Shown here: positions 1 through 13,000 of the stretch, in pieces | Layout of the letters: the number at the start of each line of letters is the position of its first letter | Position numbering within the stretch: the stretch's first letter is position 1 | From: Owenia fusiformis | Taxonomy: Eukaryota > Annelida > Polychaeta > Sabellida > Oweniidae | Assembly (NCBI GenBank): GCA_903813345.2 | Contig: CAIIXF020000001.1 | Location: 37,789,366-37,853,365, forward strand | DNA: 64,000 nt | Direction: 5' to 3' | Program-made: the position numbers and the translations under genes | Notes under the pieces: generated by a model | The model's database searches: none | Seen by the model: the letters and a program-made list of their open reading frames with translations, nothing else | What the model was told of the DNA's origin: nothing

Positions 1-840
1 TGAGAACGAAAGATGTTTGTCCACCATTTTGAATGATACTAACTGGAGTGAGGGCCATCAAGCTATGAAACAGGGGTTTATGAAGATCTATCACGGGAAG
101 TCTGGCCATCTTGATGCAACAACACGGTGATGTTGCATCACGATACTGCCCGGTGATATTGTTATGGTCTCCATTTTTGTGACGGCGATTAGCGATCAGC
201 AGGTGGCGGTTGGTGGTTGGCGATCGGCGTCTGTAACAAATTCTTACAACTTCCAATAACTTAAAAAATACTGTTTAGACTGACTTCAATTTTTTCAAAA
301 CCAACTTAAAGTTTTCTACAGTTCAAATCTGATGTTAGATTTAAGATTTGACCTTCAATGACCGTCTCAAGGTCAAAAAAAGTTTAAAATGTCATAAAGG
401 TATTACAACTTGCTTCAAATTGATCCAAATCTTTTTTCAAAATCATCTACAAATTTTCGGAAGTTCAAATCTGACTTTAGATTTGAGATTTCACCTTCAA
501 AAAGAGTCAAAATGATATTTTCAAACTTGCTTCAAATTGACAAATTTTTTCCCAAAATCATCTACACGATCTCAAAAGTTCAAATCTGACTATAGATTTG
601 AGATTTGACCTTCAATTATTAAGGTCAAAAAGATTTGACCTTCAATGACCTTCTCAAGATTAAAAAATGTCAAAAATGTATTTTCTGAACTTGCTTCAAA
701 TTGTCCAATTTTTTTTCAAAATCATCTACAAGTTCTCAAAAGTTCAGATCTGACTCTAGAATTGAGATTTGACCTTTAAAAGGATTCATAATATATCGAG
801 CAACTAGGTGGTGACATTTTGTCATGTTAATGCCTTGTTA
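1..840. repeat. Interspersed repeat rich in TTTGACCTT-type subrepeats
   Basis: Short degenerate subrepeats around TCAAATCTGA and GATTTGACCTTCAA recur about every 100-120 bases from 300 to 780. The right end (801-840) is repeated exactly, on the opposite strand, at 31969-32008, and internal parts also recur at 32030-32370. This is therefore a dispersed non-autonomous element rather than gene sequence. It presumably lies in an intron or 5' flank of the CCP gene that follows. No coding potential was seen. Confidence 0.6.
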
Positions 841-950
841 AATCATTGTTTCAGGTTCAAGCTACTCACTTACTTACTATTCCTGGTATGACACTGTGTC
901 TAGTCGAAACCCGTTGATTCAGTCCTGCACATGTTATGTACATGTTTTAA

Positions 951-1985
951 TGTGTTGTTCATTTGCTTTCTAATCATATTGTTATAGACTGGTGTTGTTC
1001 ATTTGCTTTCTAATCATATTGCTATAGACTGATGTTGTTCATTTGCTTTCTTATCATATTGCTATAGACTGGTGTTGTTCATTTGCTTTCTAATTATACT
1101 CTGTCAGACTGGTGTTGTTCATTTGCTTTCTAATTATATTCTGTCAGACTGGTGTTGTTCATTTGCTTCCTAATCATATTGTGTTAGACTGGTGTTGTTC
1201 ATTTGCTTTCTAATCATATTGTTATAGACTGGTGTTGTTCATTTGCTTTCTAATCATATTGTGTCAGACTGATGTTGTTCATTTGCTTTCTAATCATATT
1301 GTTATAGACTGGTGTTGTTCATTTGCATTCTAATCATCCTATCGGACTGATGTTGTTCATTTGCTTTCTAATCATATTGTTATAGACTGACGTTGTTCAT
1401 TTACTTTCTAATTGTATTGTGTTAGAATTATGTTCTTCATTTGCTTTCTAATCATATTGTTATAGACTGATGTTGTTCATTTGCTTTCTAATTATACTCT
1501 GTCAGACTGGTGTTGTTCATTTGCTTCCTAATTATATTCTGTCAGACTCGTGTTGTTCATTTGCTTTCTAATCATATTGTGTTAGACTGGTGTTGTTCAT
1601 TTGCTTTCTAATCATATTGTTATAGACTGATGTTGTTCATTTGCCTTCTAATCATTCTGTCAGATTGATGTAATTCATTTGCTTCCTAATCATTCTGTCA
1701 GACTGATGTTGCTAATTTTGTTTCCAATCATATTGTTATAGACTGGTGTTGTTCATTTGCTTTATAATCATATTGTGTTAGACGGGTGTTGTTCATTTGC
1801 ATTTTAATCATTCTGTTAGACTGGTGTTGTTCATTTGCTTTCTTATCATATTGTGTTAGACTGGTGTTGTTCAATTGCTTTCTAATCATGTTGTGCTAGA
1901 CTATGTTGTTGATTTGCTTTCTAATTATATTGTGTTAGAATTATGTTTTTCATTTGCTTTCTAATCATATTGTGTTAGGTCTAGG
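951..1985. repeat. 40-bp minisatellite, about 26 copies
   Basis: A unit of about 40 bp (core TGTTGTTCATTTGCTTTCTA followed by ATCATATTGTTATAGACTGG) is tandemly repeated with 5-15% divergence and a few 2-8-bp length variants. The last copy runs directly into the first visible CCP exon. Its TTGTGTTAG segment forms the splice acceptor of that exon. Confidence 0.9.
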
Positions 1986-2170
1986 TTGTTCGTCAGATGA
2001 TTTCTACATCCCACACAGTATACATACGAACCCTGGAACGTTTTATGATACTGGGTACGTGGCTAAGGTGAGATGTAAAGAGGGGTACCAGTTTAACGAT
2101 GATTACGATGAGACAACCTTAGAATGCCAAGCAGATCAAAAATGGAAGGGGACCATAAGAGTTTGCATGC
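1979..2170 (+). CDS. CCP domain exon 1
   Basis: Encodes a CCP module with cysteines in GLGCSSDD, KVRCKEGY, LECQAD and RVC, and tryptophan in KWKG. The acceptor TGTGTTAG lies in the final minisatellite unit. The donor is C|GTATGA. The exon is 192 bp, phase 1-1. Confidence 0.75.
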
Positions 2171-5100
2171 GTATGACTTTTTATATCTACATTAAGCTTA
2201 TAAAGACATAAGTAAATATTCTTAGTTACATCGATATTTGAGAAAAGGGAATTGCACATATATCAAGCAATTTTGTAAAACTATATACAGATTTGAACGT
2301 AAAACAATAATCCTGAAGACAGTACTTGCTTTTCTCTTTATATCAGCTAAACAATGTGGTGATGTCCCAAATGTATCAAATGGTAAAGTCAAAGCAACAA
2401 GTGGCAATGACGTTGGCTCAGTAGCCACCTATACGTGCGATATAGGCTACAATTTAGTGGGAGAAGCAACACGAACGTGTCAGCCTGATCAGACTTGGAG
2501 TGGCACTACTCCACAGTGTCAAGGAGGTAAACGATAAGATACTCTTTGAATTCCCATTTAAAGTCTCTTAGATTGTCATTTTGAAGTTCCCATGTCGGGC
2601 GATAGCCCCTTGAAGCTGTTTCTTAGTAGCAATCAGCAGGTCTATGTGTGCTTGTTGAGTCTCGATGGTGCTTAAAAAGAATTAAAGAAAATATTAATAT
2701 AATTTGTCGAGTCTCGACGGTGCTTAAAAAGAATAAAAGAAAATATAATTTGTTGAGTCTCGACGGTGCTTAAAAAGAATAAAAGAAAATATTAAAATAA
2801 TTTGTTGAGTCTCGACGGTGCTTAAAAAGAATAAAAGAAAATATGAATATAATTTAATCGCAGAAGAATCAAGAATCAAATGAATTGTTGCTTTTCCTTT
2901 CACCCAATTTGTATATCATGGGCTATTAAAGGATTGCATTGCCTTATTGAAGCTGATGTGTTTGGTGGAAACCATTTGTTGTTTTTCCTTTTACCAACGA
3001 GAAGCACAAAACCTCAAATTGGATTCGAACACCCTGATAATCTGCGCATTATAAGGGACAGTTTCGATTCCTATGAACTACAACACTGAGATACTGCTTA
3101 TTGCCAAGCATACTTTTTAATAGGGGGTAAGACGGCGTGTGGCAATCCCGGAGCACCTGCTAATGGCGCTATTATTGGCAATAACTTTAACTTTGGACAG
3201 ACGGTCAAATTTGTCTGTAATATTGGGTACGAGTTGGCTGGACAGGACAGTCTGACGTGTCAACAGGATGGCACCTGGAATGGGGACAGGCCTACCTGCA
3301 CGCGTGAGTCGTATTGTACCCAAATACATCTGAATGTAAAATTACAAATAAAGTGGTTATGAACTGATAAGCTACTTGAAATATCCAATGATCCGTTTAG
3401 AGCTCTTTGAGTAACAGTTTCTATTGTAAGTATATCTTTGCCATTTGTATAATCCATTGTTTGGTTTTAGTGGTTCAATGTGATATCCAGGAAGTGTCAA
3501 CTCCTCCATTAAACGGAAACGTCAGAGTAGATGGCTCAAAATTCGGTGATGTCGCCATCTATACATGTAATCCTGGTTATATATTGGTTGGAGATAATCG
3601 GATTTGCGACTCAGATGGCACATGGACAGGATCGACACCCCAATGCATTTCTGAAAGTGAGTCTAAATATGTATTTAATTATTTTGGTCTATACAAAATT
3701 ATCATTTCAGTAATTAAAAACGGCATAATATTTTCTGAAAATACGAATCGTTTTGACAACCATGACCTGAAAAACAACAAAAACAAATGTATGTTAATAA
3801 CTCTTTCTTTTATAATGGGCCTAGAGGTTTAATTTTGCCAAATATGACTTTAAACACATGATTGACTGAGTTATTAACATTTGTTTTGGTTACCTTTATT
3901 GGCTCACCCTGTATGTATATTTTGTTGTGTCAGTTATGAAATGAATGAGGGCATCGTTGACTGAAGGTGTTGTAGAAGATATGAATATCGCATTTATTTG
4001 TTCTTAGTCATTGGCACTGAATGTCCTATACCAACCACGAGGGCCTACTCCAGTGTGACTTACAATGGCCTGGTAATTGGAAGTATAGCGACCTACACAT
4101 GTTTCTATGGTTATACTTTGGATGGTCTAGAGCAGAGAACTTGTTTACCCTCTGGAGAATGGTCAGGCTTGGCACCATTTTGTTCACGTGAGTTGTGCCA
4201 TTTTGCATGTAATGATTCCCAGAATTTTATAGCAATCTGATTCGTCTTTGCCGCGGGATTTCTGCGACCTCGATCTAAAAAGGAATATCTTCACGATTGA
4301 GCCCAGCGAAAGAGTTAACATCACATATGAAGTTTTTACTTTTTTCCCATTTTTGCCAAAAAAGTCATAGTGATACAAATACTTCATCTTAAAATTCACC
4401 CCTTCAATACACGTCAGCATTGCATCCAGAAGTCGACTTCGGTCAAGTTTTTGATCGTCTGTTCATGCTTTACGATTAAAAAGATCATAAAATTGTCAGT
4501 TATTTCTTAATTACTGCCATAATATAAAGGAACATAATAGAGTGCAATTAAAACAGCTTGAACACGGCATCAAATTAAGACTCTCGGAAGCAAAACTTAT
4601 GAAAGGGAGTGTAAATAGCCAGCTACCAGCTGAACTTGTCCAGTATTCCAATATTACTGCACAATGATTTTGGACATGTTGCATAAGAAGACTCGTGTTT
4701 TACATATCCAACCCCTTAAAGGGATACGAGCCCCTTAGAATAATCATATCTCCATTTTTAGTAATATCACTTTGGGCATGTTGCACAAGAAGACTCGTGC
4801 ATACATATCCGACATTTTCATTATTATCATTATTAGATTGTCAAGTAAGATTAGTTTTTATTTGTTATTGGTCTTATGAAACAACACTGTGTGCCTCTCA
4901 TTTCAATTGTGTGAAAGTTATATACTTAATTAATTTTAAATCGCAACATTAGAGAGGCCAATAATTGTATGTATCATCTGCTCTACTGATTTTGACGTAT
5001 GTGTTACGATTTTAGGAAATGAAACTGCAACAAGGCCACCACCAAGGACTGGGGGCCAAACTGATGTTCAAAAAGGTACGGCTTAACTTAGAACACGCGG

Positions 5101-5523
5101 TACAACAATACATATTACGAAGGGATACAGACTGTTCAATATATTAAGGGGGTTGAAATTTTTACCAAGAATTTCTCCAAAATAACTAAAATATAAATGC
5201 TTAAAATTGCCGTTTATTTTCTATTAATATGCTTCAGCTAAAACAGTTGGCATAGTCGTCGGCGTTGTCATCCCAGTCGTTGTGCTTGTTTCTTTGACAG
5301 CTGGATTCCTGATATACAAGAGGAGGTGAGAGATATTACATGCCAAAGGTTCTATCTAGATCTCTGTTGAATTTCTTCAAATTACTATCAACAAGAATTT
5401 TTACGTATTTTGGGGTTATTTGTGTGAATGATCTGAATATTCTGTATTGTTTTCAGAAATAGTATACCTCCAAATCAACATGGAGTGGAAAACCCTACAT
5501 ATGACTCTCAACCGAAAACTTAA
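1979..5523 (+). CDS. CCP/sushi-domain single-pass membrane protein, 3' part (8 exons)
   Basis: Eight exons are supported: 1979-2170, 2347-2526, 3124-3303, 3471-3656, 4008-4187, 5016-5075, 5238-5325 and 5457-5523 (stop included). The first five each encode one CCP domain with four cysteines and the terminal Trp-x-Gly pattern. The sixth is a Pro/Thr-rich stalk, the seventh a hydrophobic helix with a stop-transfer KRR, the last a short cytoplasmic tail. Exons 1-6 are all phase 1-1, the arrangement known for CCP modules. The tail carries ENPTY, which matches the NPxY endocytosis/PTB-binding motif. No signal peptide or start is visible, so the 5' end lies upstream, beyond the repeats or outside the window. 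CCP membrane proteins include complement regulators and many adhesion or scavenger receptors; the ligand cannot be deduced here. Confidence 0.8.
2347..2526 (+). CDS. CCP domain exon 2
   Basis: Motifs QCGDVPNVSNG, YTCDIGYNLVG, RTCQPDQTWSG and PQC form a textbook CCP domain. Acceptor TATATCAG, donor G|GTAAAC, 180 bp, phase 1-1. Confidence 0.85.
2653..2853. repeat. Short tandem repeat in the intron between CCP exons 2 and 3
   Basis: Four copies of a 46-56-bp unit with core GAGTCTCGACGGTGCTTAAA followed by AAGAATAAAAGAAAATAT. It lies inside the 597-bp intron 2527-3123. Nothing else was recognised in that intron. Confidence 0.8.
3124..3303 (+). CDS. CCP domain exon 3
   Basis: Motifs ACGNPGAPANG, FVCNIGYELAG, LTCQQDGTWNG and PTC. 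Acceptor TTTTTAATAG, donor C|GTGAGT, 180 bp, phase 1-1. Confidence 0.85.
3471..3656 (+). CDS. CCP domain exon 4
   Basis: Motifs QCDIQEVSTPPLNG, YTCNPGYILVG, RICDSDGTWTG and PQC. Acceptor TTGGTTTTAG, donor A|GTGAGT, 186 bp, phase 1-1. The 351-bp intron that follows holds nothing recognisable. Confidence 0.85.
4008..4187 (+). CDS. CCP domain exon 5
   Basis: Motifs ECPIPTTRA, YTCFYGYTLDG, RTCLPSGEWSG and PFC. Acceptor TTGTTCTTAG, donor C|GTGAGT, 180 bp, phase 1-1. This is the most membrane-proximal CCP. Confidence 0.85.
4188..5015 (+). other. 828-bp intron with a small direct duplication
   Basis: A segment of about 60 bp around CATGTTGCATAAGAAGACTC (near 4674-4712) is repeated imperfectly about 100 bp further on (near 4772-4812). 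No exon, RNA gene or mobile-element terminus was seen. Confidence 0.5.
5016..5075 (+). CDS. Stalk exon of the CCP receptor
   Basis: Encodes 20 residues rich in Thr, Pro and Gly (ATRPPPRTGGQT) between the last CCP and the membrane helix. Acceptor ACGATTTTAG, donor G|GTACGG, phase 1-1. Confidence 0.7.
5238..5325 (+). CDS. Transmembrane exon of the CCP receptor
   Basis: Encodes a hydrophobic run VGIVVGVVIPVVVLVSLTAG that continues FLIY and ends in KRR, typical of a type I helix with stop-transfer. Acceptor ATGCTTCAG, donor AG|GTGAGA, phase 1 to 2. Confidence 0.8.
5457..5523 (+). CDS. Cytoplasmic tail exon with NPTY motif
   Basis: Encodes about 21 residues including GVENPTYDSQ, then TAA at 5521-5523. 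The NPxY motif is a known internalisation and PTB-domain binding signal; its function here is inferred. Confidence 0.75.
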
Positions 5524-5720
5524 GCTAAACTACAATCACACACACTGTCGCAGATAAACAATATGGACGACTATATGTATTAGGCGTATATACATTACTA
5601 AATCGATAAACTACCCTGTCACCCATGCCTTTATCCACGCTTGTTCAATTGAGTTCGCTTGTTCAGTGATGTCAGAGTCTTGTTACCTTTCTGAATGTTT
5701 TACATGGGGTAATTTCACAA

Positions 5721-5726
5721 AATAAA
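5721..5726 (+). terminator. Polyadenylation signal AATAAA of the CCP gene
   Basis: A canonical AATAAA lies about 200 bp after the stop codon and is the first such hexamer downstream of it. Confidence 0.5.
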
Positions 5727-6939
5727 TACAATAAGAACACATGATTTGCCTTCGTTAACGAAATAAGAGAGACTTTCAAAATGTCATAGTAATACTACAT
5801 ACTATTAGTTAAGGATTACTTTGCCTTATAAATGATGAGTATGTGGCTGTAATACAGGTTTGGAATAAGATATCACCACCCTTGAATCTCCCCTTCCTTC
5901 TATATGGGTTCTCATTATTCGTGTTTGTCGATTCCCCTTATGTTATTGAGGTAAACATCGTAACATAGCATACTACGAAACTGAATATGACATATACAAC
6001 TGTGGAATATGATAATGAGAACGCGTTACAGAAGTACGCATTCGAGTCGAATATGTCATACTCTACGTAATATGCCATATGCCGCATGTGAGTATCGCAT
6101 ATTCCGCAGCTAGGTGAGTGGCTTGTGTAACTGTATCGCAAATACCACACGACCATACATATATGGCATATTCCAGTTTTTATTGAACTGCGTAACAACT
6201 TATAAGTGTTTCACAAGGCTCCTCTTGGGTCATATAACCTAATACGGTCGAGGCGTGTATAGTGGATACTGCCCATCTTACTGATCGAGCTGTGAATAAA
6301 TATTTTACACGTACAGCATGTTCAAACACTGTAATTCATAACATCCCAATCTGCATTTGAGCAAGAGGAGGGGTTACTAAAGTGAACGGACAACAATGAT
6401 GATGAAAAACTTGTTTGAAGTTTGCAGTTGGATTACTTAAATCTCCAATCACTACTTCTAAATAAAATATAAACGTTACACGTTTAGTGCCTTTAAATTC
6501 TTCAAGGTATGGTTGTATTCAATATCTCCATTGTATTTTCTAAAGAAAGTTGAATTCGAATGATTAGACATTCATTGACAAATTATTTTCATGGTCTAAT
6601 CGAATGTTTTTTGGATGAACCCTTCTCATTAAAAACTGAATAATTGATACTTGATGAATAAAATAGTAAGACACTTAAATGTCACACCTTGTTTGGGGAC
6701 ATAAAATAATGTGTTGTCAAATGACTTAAATGAATCAAGATACAAGATGGGTTAAACTTCAAACGGTATTTAATTAGGAATTAACATATCAAATGATCGT
6801 GAGCTTCTGAGGAAACATTCACAAATTGATTCATTCAAATATTTACCCTTAAAATAGAAAATTCAATCTTTAAGTTTCCACATATATCACTTGGAACGGA
6901 GAAGATAGGGACTGTACAAAGATCAAACAATTAGACAAA
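5727..6939. other. Intergenic region between CCP and VWA genes
   Basis: AT-rich sequence without a convincing gene. At 5975-6180 several variants of GAATATGACATA and ATATGGCATATTCC occur in both orientations, suggesting a decayed palindromic repeat. The promoter of the VWA gene should lie near the right end, but no clear core element was identified. Confidence 0.4.
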
Positions 6940-7021
6940 ATGCAATACAAAATGTCGAGAATTCTTAGCAGTATAGTACTCAGCCTTGCAATTTTACAGA
7001 AAGTACTTTCACAAACCTTAG
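6940..7021 (+). CDS. Signal-peptide exon
   Basis: Encodes 27 residues: a basic start, hydrophobic ILSSIVLSLAIL, and a plausible cleavage after VLSQ. Donor G|GTAAAG, phase 1 exit. This marks the gene start and separates it from the upstream CCP gene. Confidence 0.75.
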
Positions 7022-10000
7022 GTAAAGTATTTTTCTTTTTCAAATGTTTACAAATTGTATATTTTACATGAACATTATAAAGACATAACGAAAGTATACT
7101 TTCAATATATGTATACAGTAATATTAGCAACATAGTAGTAATTAATACTTTATAACGCATTTAATATGCCTCTTTCACAACAATAATTTATTTTAGAATG
7201 TAGAGGTGGTGAGTCAGACATTGTGTTTGTCATCGATTCATCTGGAAGTGTCGGTGATGCAAATTTTGACCAAGTAAGAAACTTTGTCAAATCAGTGGTG
7301 TCCAACTTGGATCTAGGACCAGATGCAATGCAAATAGGAGCATTGACATTCCATTATGGCTATACAGTACAGTTTCATTTGAACGATTACTCCTCAAAAC
7401 AGACCATCTATAGCGCTATTGATCAAATACCTAACCCTGACCCAGGCTGGACGACTGCCACCAGGGAAGGAATTGAAGCACTCACGTCAACGATGTATAC
7501 AGGTAATAAATGATTATAAGATCAAATATTGATATTGCTATATAAAAAACGTCAGGGCCCCCAATGTGAGGTCTTTGAAGTTAAAATTCAACCTTGTTCT
7601 ACTCTATAAGATTATGAGCATTTCGTTTACAAAAATGTTGATTTAAGAGTTGCATTGAATTTCTGTTTTCGTTTAGTACAAAATGGTGACCGTCCTGGAG
7701 CGCCTAACATTGCTATTGTCATAACTGATGGTAAATCCAAGACTGGCGATCCAGTAGAAATGGCGACTATGGCTAAAGCAAGGGGAATAGAATTATTCGT
7801 CATCGGAATTAATACTACGGAGATAAACATCGAAGAAGTACCAATAGTTTTATATTCAGTTTTTTTTCACGTGCAAGATCAAAGAAGGGAAAAGTTGATA
7901 GAAACAATTTTGATTTATATGTTTTTGGATAGTCCGCCTAGTGTAATGTAAACTATATATAGTTATGTATAGTGTTCATAGATGTGAAAACAAACGAGTT
8001 CTACATACAATATTTCCGTATTACCATATTCTGATTTTTGTGATTTTAGATGCGTGCAATTGCAAGTGAACCGGTTGATGATTATGTATATCTTGTAAAT
8101 GATTTCGAGGCCTTGACAGATATTACTGATGCGGTCACCAACAAAACATGCATAGATGTCCCTGGTATGCCAACGCATTTGTATTCTGGACGCATTGATT
8201 TTAAATTGGCGACAATGACGACACCACAACTCTTATAATCAACTGAAGATTCCTTTTAACATATGGCGATTGACCCCTTGTCGCATTGTTGGCCTAATAT
8301 AATATTCACTGAATTGTACTTTTAGTTTGTGTTGGCAACAAAGCAGATGTTGTATTTCTACTTGATAGAGGAGATGGGATCGGCGAAGAGAACTTTGTTA
8401 AGATGAAACAATTCATTGAAGACATCGTTCGATCTCTGGAAATAGGCACAAATGCTAATCGAGTAGGAGTATTGACATTTGCAAGTGACACAAATGTTGA
8501 ATTTTACATGAACACTTATGTCACCAAAAACGAAATTCTAAATGATATTAGAAATATAAGATACACTGGGGGTGCCACTGCTATCCCAGAGGCCCTGACT
8601 GCGCTAACACAGGATATGTTTGGTCCTGGCCGCGGGGGTAGAGCGTCAGCGAGGAAGTTCGGTGTGCTTATTACAGACGGACGATCAAGCACAGGGGATG
8701 TCACGGGGCCAGCGGATGCTGCAAAATCATCTGCAATTCAACTGTTCGCTGTTGGCATATTTGGTAGCAACAACATTGATTTTGATCAAATAAAAACGAT
8801 TGCGAGTGATCCAGATTCTGCATTTGCTTTTTCTGTTGATGACTTCAACTTTCCAGAGGAAGTAATTGAGTCCATTTCGACTGGAACCTGTAATCAAATT
8901 GTCGGTGAGTGACAATATTCTACAATGCTAGAAAATAAGTTGTACACAATTTTAGTTTTTCATATTTTTGTAAGAAGCAAATTTGAATGATAAACCACAA
9001 ATTCATATTTTTGTCCTTTACAGACTGCACAACAGGAAAACTAGACATCGTATTTATACTCGATTCTTCGGGCAGTATGACATCTGGAAACTTTTTACAG
9101 ATGCTCGTCTTTGTTGAAGACATTGTCAACGATATCGATCTTGGCAATGTTCAAATAGGCGTCATCACATTCTCGACAGAGGCTCGTATATCCGTTCCCT
9201 TAAACAAAGCTAAAAGTAAAGCAGAGCTCCAGAGTTACATTATAGGTATCAAATATGACGGTGGTTCGACGCTGACTTACGATGCTCTAAAGATGGCGCG
9301 AGAGGTTATGTTCACACCAGAGTATGGAGACCGAGATGACGCGTCTGATTTGATTATCTTGATAACAGATGGCGCTGCAAAGGACAAAGATCCTCTTCCA
9401 GAGGCCCAATCTCTAAAATCGAATGGGGTTGTAATGTTTGTTGTCTATATTAAAACAGATGAATTGACCATTAACGAGATAAATGCTATTGCGAGCAGAC
9501 CTACTGAGAAGTACGCTATTGTCGTTGACAGTTTTGATGAACTTTATACAGCTACCAATGACCTTATAGTTGGAGCATGTGGTATTGCCCGTAAGTAAAT
9601 AGTTCAATGAAGTTTTTTTCTTGTTATCTAAACTGAACTTTAATTATTTTTCATTGTTATCAATTTATCTGGTTATGCGTATATCTATTATACCTTGTCA
9701 AATGTATGAGGATTCCTTTTATCGTTTATTTTATGAAAGGTCCAACAGTAAAACCCTTGACAACCCCGATATTAACAACCCAAAAGACAACTACAATACA
9801 ACGAACGAATCCATCCCCAACATCAACCCGAGCAACGCAAGCACCAACTATGGATACAACGGGACAAGTAATCACCACCCCTCGTATCATAGAAACAGGT
9901 ATCGATGCAACTAACTAAAATATATCATTAGTTTTGAACAATATCTGTACTGAAATGTGGTATTTTTACTAAACATGTTTATATAATTATACTGGTACAA

Positions 10001-13000
10001 CTAAAATCTAAGGATTCTTATTTTTAGAATGTGACGGGGCGATAGTTGATATAGTCTTTGTCATAGACTCCAGTGGAAGTGTTGGCATAAACAACTTCCG
10101 ACAAGTCTTAGTATTTGTGGGATCAATCGTTCAACAACTTGACATTGGAGACATTTTCACAAGAGTTGGCGTGATGACATTTGATTCCTTCCCAAGGGTA
10201 CAGTGAGTATCAATAAATATTATTTGAAGGGCTTCGTCAACATTTTCAATTGATAAATGCTCAGAAATTATGAAAATATTGTATCGCATGATTAATAGCA
10301 ATTCTATAAATAATTAGTTCAAAGGCAAAATGTTCAAGATACATTCGTATACATCTACCAACCTATCTAATAACGCTTTCTTTATAGATTCCATTTAAAC
10401 GAATATACGACCAAAGCCTCGGTTAGGCTAGCAATCGATAACATTGGCTATGGAGCTGGTGGGACTGCAACTCGTGAAGCCCTTATTGAAGTACGTGATA
10501 GTATGTTCATTGCCAACAAAGGAGATAGACCAACAGTAAAGAACTACATGGTGTTTATTACGGATGGCAATTCTAAAACTGGTGATCCCGCACCAATAGC
10601 AAAACAATTAAAAGATGCAGGTGTAACCATCCTTGCAATTGCCATCGCATCTCCAGATTTAGATATACCAGCGGTACAAGCGTTGGCTAGTGAGCCGACA
10701 CAAGAAAACAGCTTTATTGTTGACGATTTTTCAGCTCTTACTGGAGTCACCAATCGTATTGTGAGTGGGGCATGCACTCAAGTTGTTGGTATGTTCACAT
10801 GTTCATTTCATCTGAATTATCGCACTTTGGAAGGGGGTATCTGAATGGGACAGCTTTGGTATTCTTTTATCCGCCCCCATCAAATATTTTTGTTTTCATC
10901 AGTCAAATAAAAGTGATTTCTCATTTCTCATCTTACCTCAAACTTGTTAAATGTTCCCTACATAGAAATATGAAATACATATATCATAAGTTCGTTTAAG
11001 TCGAGTGTTCACGCATCCCTTTTCAATTTTAGATTGCAGTTTTGGGTTCGTGGACTTGTCTTTCGTGATAGATGCCTCTTACTTTGTGGGTCACTTCAAC
11101 TTCCTTCAGATTCTAGAATTCATCAAAGATATCGTAAGAAATATTGACATTGGCTCTGATAAATTTAGAGTTAGCATTGTAACTATATCTGATGATGCTC
11201 GTGTGGAAATATATTTGGAAAGTTTCTTTAACGCCAAGGCAATCATTGATGCTATCGATACAATAAGGTATGATCAAGGAGCGAGAAATTTGTCTGCAGC
11301 CTTGAAGAAAGTCAGAGAAGAGGTGTTCATTTCAGTCAATGGAGATCGACTTTTCGTGCCCAACGTTGCAATTGTTATTCTGTCTGGAAAAACAGCTAAC
11401 ACTGACATAAAAACGGAGGTCTTACTGACAAAGGCTAATGGAATCATCATGTTTGGTATTGGTATAGAATCCGCTAGTCTTGATATGTCAGAAATCAACA
11501 CAATATCCAGTAATCCTAACCAAATATTTACATATGAAGTGTCATCAGCGTCGAGATTAAGAGATATAGCCAGTAGTCTTTCCGAGGGAGTATGTGGACC
11601 ACAGGTGCAACAACTTGGTGAGTAATAGTAATAGTACCCTAATAAGTAAGACCACTTTAAACAAACTTCCAATACCAACGATATATTATATACAATTATA
11701 AAATTACTTTTTATTTGCGAAACAGTCCGGATAATTTTACTTGGGATTTCAATTGCAGAGTGCAGTAAAAGTAAAGCTGATATTATATTCATACTAGACG
11801 CCTCGGAGAGTGTAGGCCCACAAGACTTCATCAAAGTTCGAGAATTTGTGAGAGCAATAACACGTGAACTTGATGTAAGTCGAGACACCAATCGCATTGC
11901 TGCCATTTCTTTCTCAGATGGCGTCACGGAGCATTTCTTCTTGGATACATTTGATAATAAACAAGATGTACTTGACGCACTTCAGAATATATCTTACGTA
12001 GGGGGATCTACAAATACTCAAGCCGCCCTCGTAGCTTTACGCGAGGATATTGCTATACCGGAACGAGGTGACCGGGAGGAAATTCAAACAATTGGTATTT
12101 GTTTAACAGATGGTGCTTCAAAGGTTCGTGGTGTCCGTGAAGCTGCAACTGCAGTGAAAGATATGGGAGTTGCGCTGATCATGATCGGGGTGAACACAAC
12201 ATCGTTGAGCATTGATGAATTGAACGACATTGCGAGCAAACCAACAAAAGACTTTTCATATGTGATTGAAAGTTATTCAGAATTATTCAGCATTTCAAGT
12301 AAGATAACAGAGGCGGCTTGCTTCAATGTCATCGGTAAGTTAATTTATATCATATTTACGAAGAATCGACGTTCGACTTATCTTGACAATTGCCTGCAAT
12401 ATCAATGGTGTAATAATACTTCCCCCTGTTTATCAATCGATAAGAAAAAAAGAAAAATGAAATCGTTTCTATTATAGCATGTCTCGGGAGCAAAGTAGAC
12501 ATACTATTTGTTGTTGACGCCTCGAAAAGTATTAACCCAAACAACTTTGAGATAATTCGACAATTCATCCGAAACATCGTGAGAGAACTGCACATTTCAA
12601 AGGATGCTGCCCAAGTGGGTCTGGTCACCTTTCACAATACTGTTACTCATCAATGGGATTTGAATACATACCATGTCAAACCATATCTTCTGGCTGCTAT
12701 AGACGAGATATCCTACAAAGGAGGGAGCACTGATACAGCAGGGGGTTTACGAGAGGCCGCGAGAATGCTTAAGGACCCCGCTCTGGGTAACAGAAATGAT
12801 GCCCAGGACTTAATTGTGGTTATTACTGATGGTGAATCTAAGACCGATGACCCTGTCCCCATCGCTGACTCACTGAGGGTGGATCTAGATGCTATCATAT
12901 TTGCAATTGGTATTGACGCCCCTTCTCTAAATCCTGTTGAACTGGATGCGATTGCAAGCTATCCACCCGAGGATTTTTCGTTTGTCGTAGATGACTTTAA

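Noticed and set aside
951-1985. A CRISPR-like array
   Set aside because: The repeats are contiguous degenerate 40-mers without unique spacers, in animal DNA. It is a minisatellite.
2880-3089. A 69-codon frame between CCP exons 2 and 3
   Set aside because: No CCP cysteines, no splice sites in phase, and the flanking exons join in frame without it.
5938-6198. An 86-codon minus-strand frame rich in Ser, Tyr and Cys
   Set aside because: It lies in a decayed palindromic repeat region, with no signal peptide, splice sites or known domain.
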